In this document: in pieces, positions 8,130 through 16,103 of the stretch
Layout of the letters: every line of letters begins with the position of its first letter
Position numbering within the stretch: position 1 is the first letter of the stretch
DNA from: JANRKN01 sp033763435
GTDB lineage: Bacteria > Planctomycetota > Phycisphaerae > Phycisphaerales > UBA1924
Direction: 5' to 3'
Length of the DNA stretch: 35,685 nt
NCBI GenBank assembly: GCA_033763435.1
Contig: JANRKN010000011.1
Location: forward strand, 1 to 35,685
The notes under the pieces: generated by a model
Database searches by the model: none
What the model was told of the DNA's origin: nothing
What the model saw: only the letters and a program-made list of their open reading frames with translations
Position numbers and translations under genes: made by a program

Positions 8130-9466
8130 GCGCCCACCCCGGACTTCGACACCAGCTCCACGATGCGCACGACGAGCACGGACTGGTCGTCGGCCTGCGG
8201 GCCGTGCGAGCGCGCGAGCGCGATCAGCGACTGCCGAAGCGCCTCGGGCGCCGCACCGCCCTCACGCGCGATCACCTCACGCAGCGGCGCAAGCCCCAGC
8301 TCGCGCCCCTGCTTGTTCTGCACCTCCACCAGCCCGTCGGTAAACACGACGAACGTGTCCCCGGGCGCTGTGCTGACCGAGCCGATGCGGTACCGCTCGT
8401 CGCGCACCAGCCCCAAGGGCAGCGCGTCGTTGGGCAGGTCGATCACTTCGCCCGAGGCCCGGCGCAGATAGATCGGCAGGTGCCCCGCGAGCGCGAACTG
8501 CGCCGAGCCGGGCGCGACGCGCAGCACCGCGAATGTCGCGAACATGTGAGGCGCCGTCAGGTCCGTCAGAACGGCGTTCAGGTCCGCGAGCAGTTCATCC
8601 AGAGGCGCGCCCGTCCGCAGCCGCGCCCGGATCGCGCTCTTGACCATGCCCATCACGATCCCCGCGCCGACGCCGTGGCCCGACACGTCGGCCAGGAACA
8701 CGTCCGTGTGCGCGGGCGAGGCGACCGCGTCGACCAGATCGCCTCCCATCTCGCTCGAGGCCTCGCTGCGGGCGTGAACGATCAGCCCGGGCGCGCGCAG
8801 ATCCACCGGCGGCACAAGCGTCTCGTGAACCTTGCGCGCGACCTCAAGCTCCACCCGCGCCCGCGTGCTCGTGCGCTCGAGCTCGCGCACGTACTTGACG
8901 ATCAGCACATAGCCCACGACCACGCACGCCAGCGCCTGAAAGCCCAGCACACCCATCTTCTGGCGCGGGGCGAGCTCGACAAAGTCGCGCAGCAGCCCGA
9001 GCGCTGCGGCGCCATCGAAGATCCGCGCCGGGCCGAACACCTGAAACAGCACGGTGATCGGGATCAGCCACCAGAGGCGATATGTGAACGACGCCGCCCA
9101 GCCGCAGGCGATGAGGCCCGAGATCGCGATCGCGAGCAGCCCGGCCTGGGGCGGGGCGGGTCGCTCGGGGTTGAAGAACACCATCAGGAACAGGACGCCC
9201 AGCGTGCCGAAGGTCGCGAAGATGCCGCTGAAGAGCAGGACAGGCTTGTCGACACCCTCGACGCGCAACGGCGGCACGCGCCCCGGGACGCGAAGAAGCA
9301 CGACGCCCGCGCCACCCAGCACGCACGCGACGGCCAGGTGCCAGGGTCGCGCCGCGTCTGTCAGCACGAACATCAGCAGCGCGACGCCGACAATGCCCAG
9401 CACCATCGACACCGCGCCGATGCGCCGGAGGAGGAGCCTGGTCGCCAGTGGTGAGCCGTTGAACAC
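8126..9466 (-). CDS. Membrane-bound SpoIIE/PP2C-family serine phosphatase (RsbU-like)
   Basis: A 446-residue protein. The N-terminal half has several hydrophobic helices in two groups, followed by a linker helix (VKYVRELERTSTRARVELE) and a PP2C/SpoIIE domain with the metal-binding motifs EMGGDLVDA, LADVSGHGVGAGIVM and FTDGLVEVQN, ending QADDQSVLVVRIVEL. Family knowledge: such phosphatases act on anti-anti-sigma factors or similar phosphoserine partners; none is encoded nearby. The membrane half is a plausible sensor. GTG 9466 is the start, with TATCCT six bases upstream. The gene is coupled to the HD-GYP gene by a 4-base overlap, suggesting one input that controls both protein dephosphorylation and cyclic di-GMP. 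Confidence 0.9.
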   Translation of the reverse strand: MFNGSPLATRLLLRRIGAVSMVLGIVGVALLMFVLTDAARPWHLAVACVLGGAGVVLLRVPGRVPPLRVEGVDKPVLLFSGIFATFGTLGVLFLMVFFNPERPAPPQAGLLAIAISGLIACGWAASFTYRLWWLIPITVLFQVFGPARIFDGAAALGLLRDFVELAPRQKMGVLGFQALACVVVGYVLIVKYVRELERTSTRARVELEVARKVHETLVPPVDLRAPGLIVHARSEASSEMGGDLVDAVASPAHTDVFLADVSGHGVGAGIVMGMVKSAIRARLRTGAPLDELLADLNAVLTDLTAPHMFATFAVLRVAPGSAQFALAGHLPIYLRRASGEVIDLPNDALPLGLVRDERYRIGSVSTAPGDTFVVFTDGLVEVQNKQGRELGLAPLREVIAREGGAAPEALRQSLIALARSHGPQADDQSVLVVRIVELVSKSGVGA

Positions 9467-9472
9467 GGCCGG

Positions 9473-9478
9473 AGGATA
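9473..9478 (-). promoter_or_regulatory. Candidate leaderless -10 (TATCCT, N6, GTG)
   Basis: TATCCT ends six bases before GTG 9466, the first gene of the phosphatase/HD-GYP pair. Confidence 0.5.
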
Positions 9479-9504
9479 CGGGCTCAGCCCCAGGGCTGCG
9501 CGTG

Positions 9505-9537
9505 GGAACGAAAACGCCCCGCGAAGGCCGCGGGGCG
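9505..9537 (-). terminator. Intrinsic terminator of the M16 peptidase gene
   Basis: A perfect 9-bp GC-rich stem (9515-9523 with 9529-9537) and a 5-base loop, followed on the minus strand by GTTTTCGTTC, lie 31 bases past the M16 stop. Textbook Rho-independent layout, and the clearest terminator in the window. Confidence 0.85.
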
Positions 9538-9567
9538 CGAGAAAGACTCAGACTCTTTCGGGCCGGC

Positions 9568-12471
9568 TTACTTGGACGGCTCGGCCGCCGGAGCCGGGGC
9601 GGGAGCCGGTGCGGCCTTGGGCTTGACGGCGATGGTCATGCGGTTCTGGTCGTTGTAGTACTTCGCGAAGGCCTCGCGGATGTCGGAGGTGGTGAAGGCT
9701 TCGACCGCCGCGGGCGTGCCCACAACGTCGTCCATCTTGAGGTCGCGCACCGTCGCGTTCTGCATCTGGCCCATCCAGAACGTGGGCTCCTTCATGTCGG
9801 TGTCGAAGGTGTTCGCGAGCTGCTTCTTGGCCGTCGCGAGCTCTTCCTCGGTCGGGCCGTTCGCGGCAAACTCGGCGTACATCTCGGGCAGCACCTGACT
9901 CAGGCGCTCGACCTTGCCGGGCTCGGTCGGGGCGCCCGCAACGAACACGCCGAAGCCCGGGTACGCTGAGCCGGGCTGCGAGTTGGCGCTGATCGAGTAC
10001 ACCAGCTGCTCCTTCTCGCGGACGCGCTGGATCATGCGGGTGCTGATGATGCGCGAGGCAACCTGCATCGCCCGCACGTCACGAGGGCTCGAGATGTCCG
10101 CGTTGAAGAACCCGCTGAGCACGACCGCCAGGGGCGTCTGCGTCTGGAGCTCGACCGTGTTCAGGATCGGGCCCTTGGGACGCTCGATCGTCCGCAGGTT
10201 GTCGAGCGTCGAGGCCGACACCTTCTCACGCGCCGGCAGCGTGCCGACGTAGCGCGCGACCAGGTCCATCGCCTGTTCGCGGGTGATGTCGCCCACGACC
10301 GCGACTTCGACCGGCGCGGTCTTCACCAGGTTCGAGAGCCATGCCTGCGCGGCCTCGAGCTGGATCTTCTCGAGCTGCTCGACCTCGAGCGGGCGCGTAC
10401 GCACCTCGTCCTTCGGGAAGATGGTGTTCGCGACCGCTTCCTGGATCGCGCCCTGAGGCGACAGCTTGCGCTGCTTGATCGCCTGCGCCTGCGCAGTCTT
10501 CCACTGATCGAACGCGGCCTGCTCGATCTTGGGGTCGGTGAGCATCAGGTGGGCGAGCTGCATGCCCGCCTCGAGCTCGGCGGGCTTGCCGTTGACCATG
10601 ATCGAGACGCTGTCGGCCCCGCCGCCGCCGCGGACGGTGACCTTCTTGCCCGTCATGAAATCACGGATCTGCGTGCTGCTGAAGGTGCCCGTCGCGGGCC
10701 GGCCCCAGGCGAGCATCGCCGCGTCGGTGATGCCGCGGTTGGCCGCCGTTTCCTGGATCGCGCCGCCCGAGAGCGAGATGTTGATCCAGGCCTCGTCCTT
10801 CTTGTAGTCCATCTGACGGAAGTGCACCCGCACGTTGTTGCTCAGCCAGCCGCTCCAGACCTGGCTCGCCTCATGCACCGCGCCCTCGGCGATCGTCGCG
10901 GGCTCGGGCGCCTTGGCGATCAGCCTGTCCACGCGCGCCGCGTCGCTTTCCTTGTCGGGCTTGACGCTCAGCGCCTTGACTCCCAGCTCGACCAGCTCCG
11001 ACTCGCTCGGCGCCTGCACACTCGTGGGCACCTGGAGCATGAACATCACGGCCTTGGGGTCCATGATGTCCGCGAACTTCTTCGAGGCCTCCTCCGCGGT
11101 GATCGTCGGCGCGAGCGCCTTGATCATCGCCAGCTCCTGCTGCGGGCTCATCACCGGCTCGCCCGCCGCGACCGCGTTGTTGATGCTGCCCAGGATCGCC
11201 CGCGCGGGCCGCGTCGCCTCACGCTCCACCGACTGCTCGGCGTCCGCGATGAACTCCTTGCGGATGTCGTCGATCTCCGCCTGGCTGAACCCGTGCAGGC
11301 GCGCGCGCTGCAGCTCGGTCGCCATCTCGTTCAGAATCGTCTGCCACTGGCCCGGCTCGCCGCGGCCCGAAATGCTCTTCCAGCGCAGCGTGTTCGCGAG
11401 CTGCTGCACGCCGGCGTTGATCCCCAGCGCTTTGAACTTGCCCTCGCTGAGCTTCTTGCCCATCCGGCGGTTGAACGCCGCGGAGGCCATCTGCTCGACC
11501 AGGTCCTCGCGCGCCTGCTCAAACGTCGTCGTCGGCGCCTTGGCCGGCTCGATCCACGTGATCGACACGTCCGCGCTCGTCAGCTCCGCATCCGCCGCGA
11601 TCACGCCGCGGTGCTCCTGATACGCCTTGATCCCCACGTTCTGATCGACCGGCACCGGCTGGCGCGTCTGCCCCTCCTGCTGGAAGTGCTTCTTGACCAG
11701 CGGCAGGATCGTCTCGGGGTCCTGATCCGCGACAACGATCAGCGTCATATTCGACGGCACGTACCACTTGCCGTAGTAGTCCACAAAGTCCTGCTTCTGC
11801 ACCCCCATGATCGTCTCTTCCACGCCGATGGGCAGGCGCTCGCCGAAGATCGAGCCCGGCGCGAGCTGCTTCAGGATGATCTCCTGCACGCGCTGCTGCG
11901 CGCCCAGGCGCGTGCGCTTCTCCTCCATGATGATCTGGCGCTCTTCGTCGATCTCGTGCGGCAGCAGCGAGAGATTGAACGCGACGTCGGAGAAGAACAG
12001 CATCGCCTTCTCCATCGTCTCGGGCTTGTTGTCGGGCATCTCGAGCTGATAGGTGGTCTGGTCAAAGCTCGTGAACGCGTTCTGGTGACGCCCGAACGAC
12101 AGCCCCATCGACTGGAAGAAGTCGATCACCGAGTTGGGCGGGAAGTTCTTGGAGCCGTTGAAGGCCATGTGCTCGAGATAGTGCGCGATGCCGCGCTGGC
12201 GGTCGGTCTCGTTGAGCGAACCGGTCGAGACGTGGATCCACATCGCCGCACGCCCGGGCGGGTTGCTGTGCCGGCGGATGATGTAGCGCAGCCCGTTGTC
12301 GAGCATCCCCGTGACCAGCCGCTCGTCGGTCGGCAGCGGGCCCTTGGGCGCGTCGGCCGACGCGGCGACCACCGGCACCAGCGTGCCCGCCGCGCTCGCC
12401 ACGCGTCCCGCACCGAACATCCCGACGCCCGACACCAGAGCCAGGCTCATCACGATCGCCGACGTTTTCAT
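9568..12471 (-). CDS. Secreted M16-family zinc metallopeptidase (pitrilysin/PqqL-like)
   Basis: A 967-residue protein with a Sec signal peptide (MKTSAIVMSLALVSG, Ala-rich cleavage region) and two tandem M16 halves. The inverted zinc motif HYLEH lies at 97-101 (H97, catalytic E100, H101), and the third ligand is probably E177, 76 residues after H101 as in the family. The second half has no HxxEH, as is normal for the inactive half. An Ala/Pro repeat tail ends the protein. Probably a periplasmic or secreted enzyme degrading small proteins or peptides. Translation could begin up to ten codons earlier (12501), but GGAG six bases before ATG 12471 and the signal peptide fix the start. It is transcribed alone and followed by a strong terminator. 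Confidence 0.93.
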   Translation of the reverse strand: MKTSAIVMSLALVSGVGMFGAGRVASAAGTLVPVVAASADAPKGPLPTDERLVTGMLDNGLRYIIRRHSNPPGRAAMWIHVSTGSLNETDRQRGIAHYLEHMAFNGSKNFPPNSVIDFFQSMGLSFGRHQNAFTSFDQTTYQLEMPDNKPETMEKAMLFFSDVAFNLSLLPHEIDEERQIIMEEKRTRLGAQQRVQEIILKQLAPGSIFGERLPIGVEETIMGVQKQDFVDYYGKWYVPSNMTLIVVADQDPETILPLVKKHFQQEGQTRQPVPVDQNVGIKAYQEHRGVIAADAELTSADVSITWIEPAKAPTTTFEQAREDLVEQMASAAFNRRMGKKLSEGKFKALGINAGVQQLANTLRWKSISGRGEPGQWQTILNEMATELQRARLHGFSQAEIDDIRKEFIADAEQSVEREATRPARAILGSINNAVAAGEPVMSPQQELAMIKALAPTITAEEASKKFADIMDPKAVMFMLQVPTSVQAPSESELVELGVKALSVKPDKESDAARVDRLIAKAPEPATIAEGAVHEASQVWSGWLSNNVRVHFRQMDYKKDEAWINISLSGGAIQETAANRGITDAAMLAWGRPATGTFSSTQIRDFMTGKKVTVRGGGGADSVSIMVNGKPAELEAGMQLAHLMLTDPKIEQAAFDQWKTAQAQAIKQRKLSPQGAIQEAVANTIFPKDEVRTRPLEVEQLEKIQLEAAQAWLSNLVKTAPVEVAVVGDITREQAMDLVARYVGTLPAREKVSASTLDNLRTIERPKGPILNTVELQTQTPLAVVLSGFFNADISSPRDVRAMQVASRIISTRMIQRVREKEQLVYSISANSQPGSAYPGFGVFVAGAPTEPGKVERLSQVLPEMYAEFAANGPTEEELATAKKQLANTFDTDMKEPTFWMGQMQNATVRDLKMDDVVGTPAAVEAFTTSDIREAFAKYYNDQNRMTIAVKPKAAPAPAPAPAAEPSK

Positions 12472-12561
12472 GCTTCGCTCCAAAGCCCCTGCCTCGCCCA
12501 ACGCATCATCAGCCGGTCACAAGCTTGGCGCCCAACGCGGCACCAAAGCCCAAGCGACCAC

Positions 12562-12584
12562 CGCCCTCCGCCCGTCGGAGGGAG
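12562..12584. repeat. Short hairpin in the M16 5' untranslated region
   Basis: A 7-bp perfect stem (12564-12570 with 12576-12582) with a 5-base loop, between a possible -10 and the M16 start. No known riboswitch is recognised. Confidence 0.4.
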
Positions 12585-12600
12585 GCATTTCGGATGCTTC

Positions 12601-12606
12601 AGTCTA
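12601..12606 (-). promoter_or_regulatory. Candidate -10 for the M16 gene (TAGACT)
   Basis: TAGACT on the minus strand, about 130 bases before ATG 12471, would give a leadered transcript. This agrees with the good Shine-Dalgarno of that gene. No clear -35 is seen. Confidence 0.3.
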
Positions 12607-12636
12607 TGAGCGGTTCCGGATGCTCACCGCCGCTCT

Positions 12637-12675
12637 GCCAGCGGACGCGAACAGGCACCAACCGCGTCCGCTGGC
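12637..12675. repeat. 13-bp perfect inverted repeat downstream of rsmD
   Basis: Arms 12637-12649 and 12663-12675 pair perfectly across a 13-base loop, about 39 bases past the rsmD stop. No T tract follows on either strand. It may end rsmD transcription without a U tract, protect the mRNA 3' end, or act as a protein-binding site. Confidence 0.6.
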
Positions 12676-12713
12676 TGCGGGGTGAACTGCCCGTCGCCAG
12701 ACAATCACACTGA

Positions 12714-13541
12714 TCAGCCCAAACGCTTCTGATAGAAGTGAATCGCCATGCTGCGGTACTCGTGCGTCTCGGGACCGACCGCGCCCTTCATCGTGAGGTC
12801 CACCGCAACACGCTCGGGCTTGGCCTCGGGCATCGGCACCTCGAACTCCACACTCTCGCCCGAGGCGAGCACCTCTTCCAGGTCCTCGGGCAGGTCGTCC
12901 CACGATTCGACTTTGACGCTGCGCGGACCGCTGGTCGCGGCCGAGCCCTTCCGGGGCCCATCCTCGCGCTCATCGCGCCTCGACTTCTTGGGCTTGCCCC
13001 GCTGCCAGGGCCGCGCGGGCTTGGGCGCCTCGACCGGCGCTTCCTCTCGCACTTCGTGCACGAAAGGCCAGGGTGTGCGCAGCACCGCGAATCCATCATC
13101 CGCCAGATTGGGGATCAGCGCCTCGAACTGCGCCTTGAGCCGGAGCCACTGCGCCGGATCCTCGATCATCGGGTAGGGCGGGTCAAAGAAAATGACGGTC
13201 GCCGGCTGCGGGCAACGCGCGAGCGTCGCGGGCCCGAGCGCATCGCCCTGGAGCAGCTCCGCGCGGGCGCGCACGCCGAGCGTGTCGATGTTGGCCTGCA
13301 GGATCCGAGCAACGGCACGATCGCGCTCGACCATGACCACCTGCGCCGCGCCGCGTGAGATCATCTCAAGCCCGAACGCGCCCGAGCCCGCGAAGCAATC
13401 GAGCACACGCGCGCCCTCGCAGTGCCCGCGCAGCAGCCCGAACAGGCTCTCCTTGACCCGATCGGGCAGAGGCCTGGTCTTGTCGTAGCCCTCGGGGGTT
13501 CTCAGCAGCCTTCGGCGAAACTCGCCCGCGATGATCCGCAT
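12714..13541 (-). CDS. rsmD: RsmD-like 16S rRNA (guanine-966-N2) methyltransferase with long C-terminal extension
   Basis: Starts MRIIAGEFRRR as RsmD does. It has SAM motif I (VLDCFAGSGAFGLE, 46-59), an acidic residue ending the next strand (VERD) and the catalytic FFDPPY at 118-123. Family role: N2 methylation of G966 in 16S rRNA during 30S assembly. RsmD proteins are usually about 190 residues; this one has 275. The extra part is a charged Lys/Arg/Pro-rich linker (KPKKSRRDEREDG) followed by an acidic segment and a beta-rich stretch ending YRSMAIHFYQKRLG, not recognised as a known domain. ATG 13541 has TAGCCT five bases upstream, so the mRNA may be leaderless. The gene diverges from the AAA-like gene with a 52-base gap. 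Confidence 0.9.
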   Translation of the reverse strand: MRIIAGEFRRRLLRTPEGYDKTRPLPDRVKESLFGLLRGHCEGARVLDCFAGSGAFGLEMISRGAAQVVMVERDRAVARILQANIDTLGVRARAELLQGDALGPATLARCPQPATVIFFDPPYPMIEDPAQWLRLKAQFEALIPNLADDGFAVLRTPWPFVHEVREEAPVEAPKPARPWQRGKPKKSRRDEREDGPRKGSAATSGPRSVKVESWDDLPEDLEEVLASGESVEFEVPMPEAKPERVAVDLTMKGAVGPETHEYRSMAIHFYQKRLG

Positions 13542-13546
13542 ACCCA

Positions 13547-13552
13547 AGGCTA
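13547..13552 (-). promoter_or_regulatory. Candidate leaderless -10 for rsmD (TAGCCT, N5, ATG)
   Basis: TAGCCT ends five bases before ATG 13541. Confidence 0.45.
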
Positions 13553-13578
13553 GGCCGCCGCGGCGCGCACGCTTCGGG

Positions 13579-13584
13579 TATCGT
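13579..13584 (+). promoter_or_regulatory. Candidate -10 for the AAA-like gene (TATCGT, N9, ATG)
   Basis: TATCGT ends nine bases before ATG 13594, leaving a leader of about 3 bases at most. It lies back to back with the rsmD element in a 52-base divergent gap. Confidence 0.4.
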
Positions 13585-13593
13585 GTACGGACC

Positions 13594-14535
13594 ATGTTTC
13601 TGGGCCAGGAAGACACCGCGACGGTCGAACTGGTGACCAACCAGCTGCTGCTGCTCGCGACCATCGTCGGCGCGATCGCCGCGCTGCCCCCGCTGATCGA
13701 ATTCATCATCGACGCCCGCAAACGCCGCGAGCGCATCGCCCTCGCGCTCGACGTCGGCCCGCCCCCCGCCAGCGACGTCCCGCTCATCGGCCTCGAGAGC
13801 GTGCTCGCCGACCTTTCCGACCTCATCGACCGTGCCGCGGCGCCCGAGGCCTACCGCGACCTCAAGCTGGGTAACGAGCTGCTCATCGTCGGCCCCGCGC
13901 TCTCGGGCAAGAAGTCGCTCGCGCGGCGGATCGCACGCGAGGCGCGGATCGAGCGCATCATCACCGTCTACAACCCGCGCAACGCCGACGCGCTCGCCCG
14001 CGCCAAGGCCCTGCTGCTCAAGCAATACGACGGCCCCGTGATGCTGCTGCTGCCCAGCATCGATCAGGTGTTCGACAACGACGACGACGATGAGGACGTC
14101 GAGGCCGAGCTGGACGCGCTGATCGACGCCGTTTCCAGCCGCGACGATGTGCTCGTTGTCGGCACCGCTCAGAAACTCGCCGAGGGCGACGATCTGGACA
14201 ATCTCTTTGGCTTCAAGGTGCTGCTGCCGGGCGCGCCCGAAGTCCGTCGGCGCGAGAAGCCCCCGCCCGCGGATCTGCAGCGCGTGATCGCGCTCGTCTG
14301 CGCCCATCAGCTCGAGCGCGCGGTCCGCGCGGGCTGCGTGCTCGAGGGCCTCACGCCCGAAGAGTTCACCGCGCGGGTGGTCGCGCGGGTGGGCAATCCG
14401 GCCGAGGTCGAGGACATCATCGAGGCTGCGCGGACCACCGCGATTCACGACGTCCGCCGGGGAAAGGCCAAAGGCCCGACGCTCACGGCCGAGGTGCTGA
14501 GCAAGGCGATCCGTCGGGTGATGGGGTCTGAGTGA
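13594..14535 (+). CDS. Membrane-anchored AAA-type protein with degenerate nucleotide-hydrolysis motifs
   Basis: A 313-residue protein. An N-terminal transmembrane helix (about 16-40) is followed by a basic stretch (ARKRRER) and an AAA+ module. Walker A reads GPALSGKK (100-107), with Lys where the Thr/Ser magnesium ligand should be. The Walker B strand MLLLPSIDQVF aligns with the usual ILFIDEIDAVF but has Pro-Ser (154-155) in place of Asp-Glu, then an acidic run (DNDDDDED). The sensor-1 Asn is missing in VVGTAQKL, and the GRF arginine-finger element is replaced by NLFGF. A C-terminal lid-like helical region ends the protein. By layout it resembles the FtsH ATPase part without its protease. I infer it cannot hydrolyse ATP and may be a membrane scaffold or regulator. 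No partner is obvious. Confidence 0.7.
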   Translation: MFLGQEDTATVELVTNQLLLLATIVGAIAALPPLIEFIIDARKRRERIALALDVGPPPASDVPLIGLESVLADLSDLIDRAAAPEAYRDLKLGNELLIVGPALSGKKSLARRIAREARIERIITVYNPRNADALARAKALLLKQYDGPVMLLLPSIDQVFDNDDDDEDVEAELDALIDAVSSRDDVLVVGTAQKLAEGDDLDNLFGFKVLLPGAPEVRRREKPPPADLQRVIALVCAHQLERAVRAGCVLEGLTPEEFTARVVARVGNPAEVEDIIEAARTTAIHDVRRGKAKGPTLTAEVLSKAIRRVMGSE

Positions 14536-14566
14536 GCACGCTCACCGAGTGACTTTCACCAGACCA

Positions 14567-14818
14567 TCACCGCGCGAACGCCGCGGCGCCGTACTGGCGG
14601 ATCTGCCGGACCACCGTCTCGTCGTTGGCGCGTTCGATCATCCGCGGGATAAGGATCAGATCAATCAACTGGCCGACGCCGAGCAGGCCGACGGTCAGCA
14701 GCCAGATCAGGCCCGTGATCCACTTGCCCGCGTAGAAGCGGTGCAGGCCGCAGATCCCGATCAGCCCGCAGAGCCAGAAGCAGTACGCCGTGCCGATGCT
14801 GCGCTCTGAATGAACCAT
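14567..14818 (-). CDS. TM2 domain-containing membrane protein
   Basis: A small 83-residue protein with the TM2 pattern: two transmembrane helices, the first ending in GICGLHRFYAGKWITG, the second in LLGVGQLIDLILIPRM. The C-terminus is cytosolic-looking and charged. The family is widespread and its biochemical role unknown. ATG 14818 is preferred over an upstream GTG because GAGG lies seven bases before it. The 3' end converges on the AAA-like gene, 31 bases apart. A stretch of about 150 bases upstream (14819-14967) shows no gene. Confidence 0.85.
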   Translation of the reverse strand: MVHSERSIGTAYCFWLCGLIGICGLHRFYAGKWITGLIWLLTVGLLGVGQLIDLILIPRMIERANDETVVRQIRQYGAAAFAR

Positions 14819-14967
14819 CACGCACCTCACTTCCGGGCCGGCCCAGTTCGAAAGGCCCGGCCTAGAGCGTTGTTGGGAATCGAGCGTCGGGGGTTTCAGA
14901 GGTGAGGATCAGGTCGGGTGGCACGGTTCGCGCGGGCTCGGACGCGCACGCCGCGGCCGAGCGCCCC

Positions 14968-16080
14968 TCACTCCCCAAAGCTCGTGTACACCGCCCGCGC
15001 CGCCTCGAGCAATGGCGCATCCATCGGCACCGTCCGCTGCTTGCCCGCGGCATGCTCGATCGGAACGCGCGCCAGCCGCCCCTGCTGCACCGCCACCATC
15101 ACGTTGCGCTCACCGGCCTTCAGCAGCGTCATCGCGTGATGCCCGAGCTGCGTAGCCAGTACCCGGTCCGTCGCGACGGGCGTCCCGCCCCGCTGCACAT
15201 GCCCGAGCACCACATACCGCGACTCCACGCCCGTGTCCTTCTCCAGCGCCTCGGCGACGAACCGCCCCACGCCGCCGAGCTTGATCGGGTCCGGGCTCGT
15301 CGGATCCACACGCGCCACGAGCTTCTCGCCCCCCGCGGGCCGCGCGCCCTCCGCGACACACACAATCGAGAATCGCTTGCCGCGCTTGGAGCGCGAGAGC
15401 ACCACATCGCCCACGCTGTCGAGGTGAAACGGAATCTCCGGGATCAGGATCACGTCCGAGCCGGACGCGACGCCCGCGTGCAGCGCGATCCACCCCGCGT
15501 TGCGCCCCATCACCTCGACCACCATCACGCGGTGGTGCGACGCCGCGGTCGTGTGCACGCGGTCCAGCGCCTCGGTCGCAATCGCCACGGCCGTCGAGAA
15601 CCCGAACGTAATCTCCGTGCCCACGAGGTCGTTGTCGATCGTCTTGGGCACGCCGATGAAGTTCAGATCCTCACCCATCCGCGCCGCGGCATTGCGCAGC
15701 TCGTGGCTGATGCTCATCGACCCGTCGCCGCCGATCACGACCACCGCGTCCATCCCGTGCCGGCGGATCGTCCCGATCGCGCGCTCGGACACATCCTCAA
15801 ACTTCACCGACCCGTCGCCGTTGGTCCCCGTGGCAAAGCGCGTGGGGTTGGCCTTGTTGGAAGAGCCCAGGATCGTGCCGCCGCTCGTGAGGATGTTGGA
15901 CACATCGCCCGAGTGCAGGGGCCTCACGCGATCCTCGATGAGGCCCAGAAAGCCGTCTTCGATGCCGAGGACTTCGATGTTGTTGAAGCGTGCGTCCTTG
16001 GTGACCGCGCGGATGACCGCGTTCAGCCCCGGACAATCTCCGCCCGCCGTCAGCACGCCCAGCCTGCGCACGTGTGTCAT
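14968..16080 (-). CDS. 6-phosphofructokinase, mixed-signature (Gly/Lys) type
   Basis: A 370-residue phosphofructokinase. It has the N-terminal LTAGGDCPGLNAVIR, the GGDGS motif at 117-121, PKTIDND at 145-151 with the catalytic Asp149, the MGRNAGWIAL motif, and the substrate-binding GHVQRGG. Family knowledge: Gly in GGDGS indicates ATP use (PPi enzymes have Asp), whereas Lys in PKTIDND is usual for PPi enzymes and also occurs in an ATP-dependent subgroup such as actinobacterial PFKs. ATP is therefore the likelier phosphoryl donor here, but this is not certain. The start is ATG 16080, six bases after TACGCT. That element lies just behind the small upstream reading frame, so the gene probably has its own promoter. 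Confidence 0.93.
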   Translation of the reverse strand: MTHVRRLGVLTAGGDCPGLNAVIRAVTKDARFNNIEVLGIEDGFLGLIEDRVRPLHSGDVSNILTSGGTILGSSNKANPTRFATGTNGDGSVKFEDVSERAIGTIRRHGMDAVVVIGGDGSMSISHELRNAAARMGEDLNFIGVPKTIDNDLVGTEITFGFSTAVAIATEALDRVHTTAASHHRVMVVEVMGRNAGWIALHAGVASGSDVILIPEIPFHLDSVGDVVLSRSKRGKRFSIVCVAEGARPAGGEKLVARVDPTSPDPIKLGGVGRFVAEALEKDTGVESRYVVLGHVQRGGTPVATDRVLATQLGHHAMTLLKAGERNVMVAVQQGRLARVPIEHAAGKQRTVPMDAPLLEAARAVYTSFGE

Positions 16081-16086
16081 GCCCGG

Positions 16087-16092
16087 AGCGTA
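16087..16092 (-). promoter_or_regulatory. Candidate leaderless -10 for phosphofructokinase (TACGCT, N6, ATG)
   Basis: TACGCT ends six bases before ATG 16080 and lies in the 23-base gap after the small membrane peptide gene. Confidence 0.5.
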
Positions 16093-16103
16093 GTTCGGCT
16101 CGG

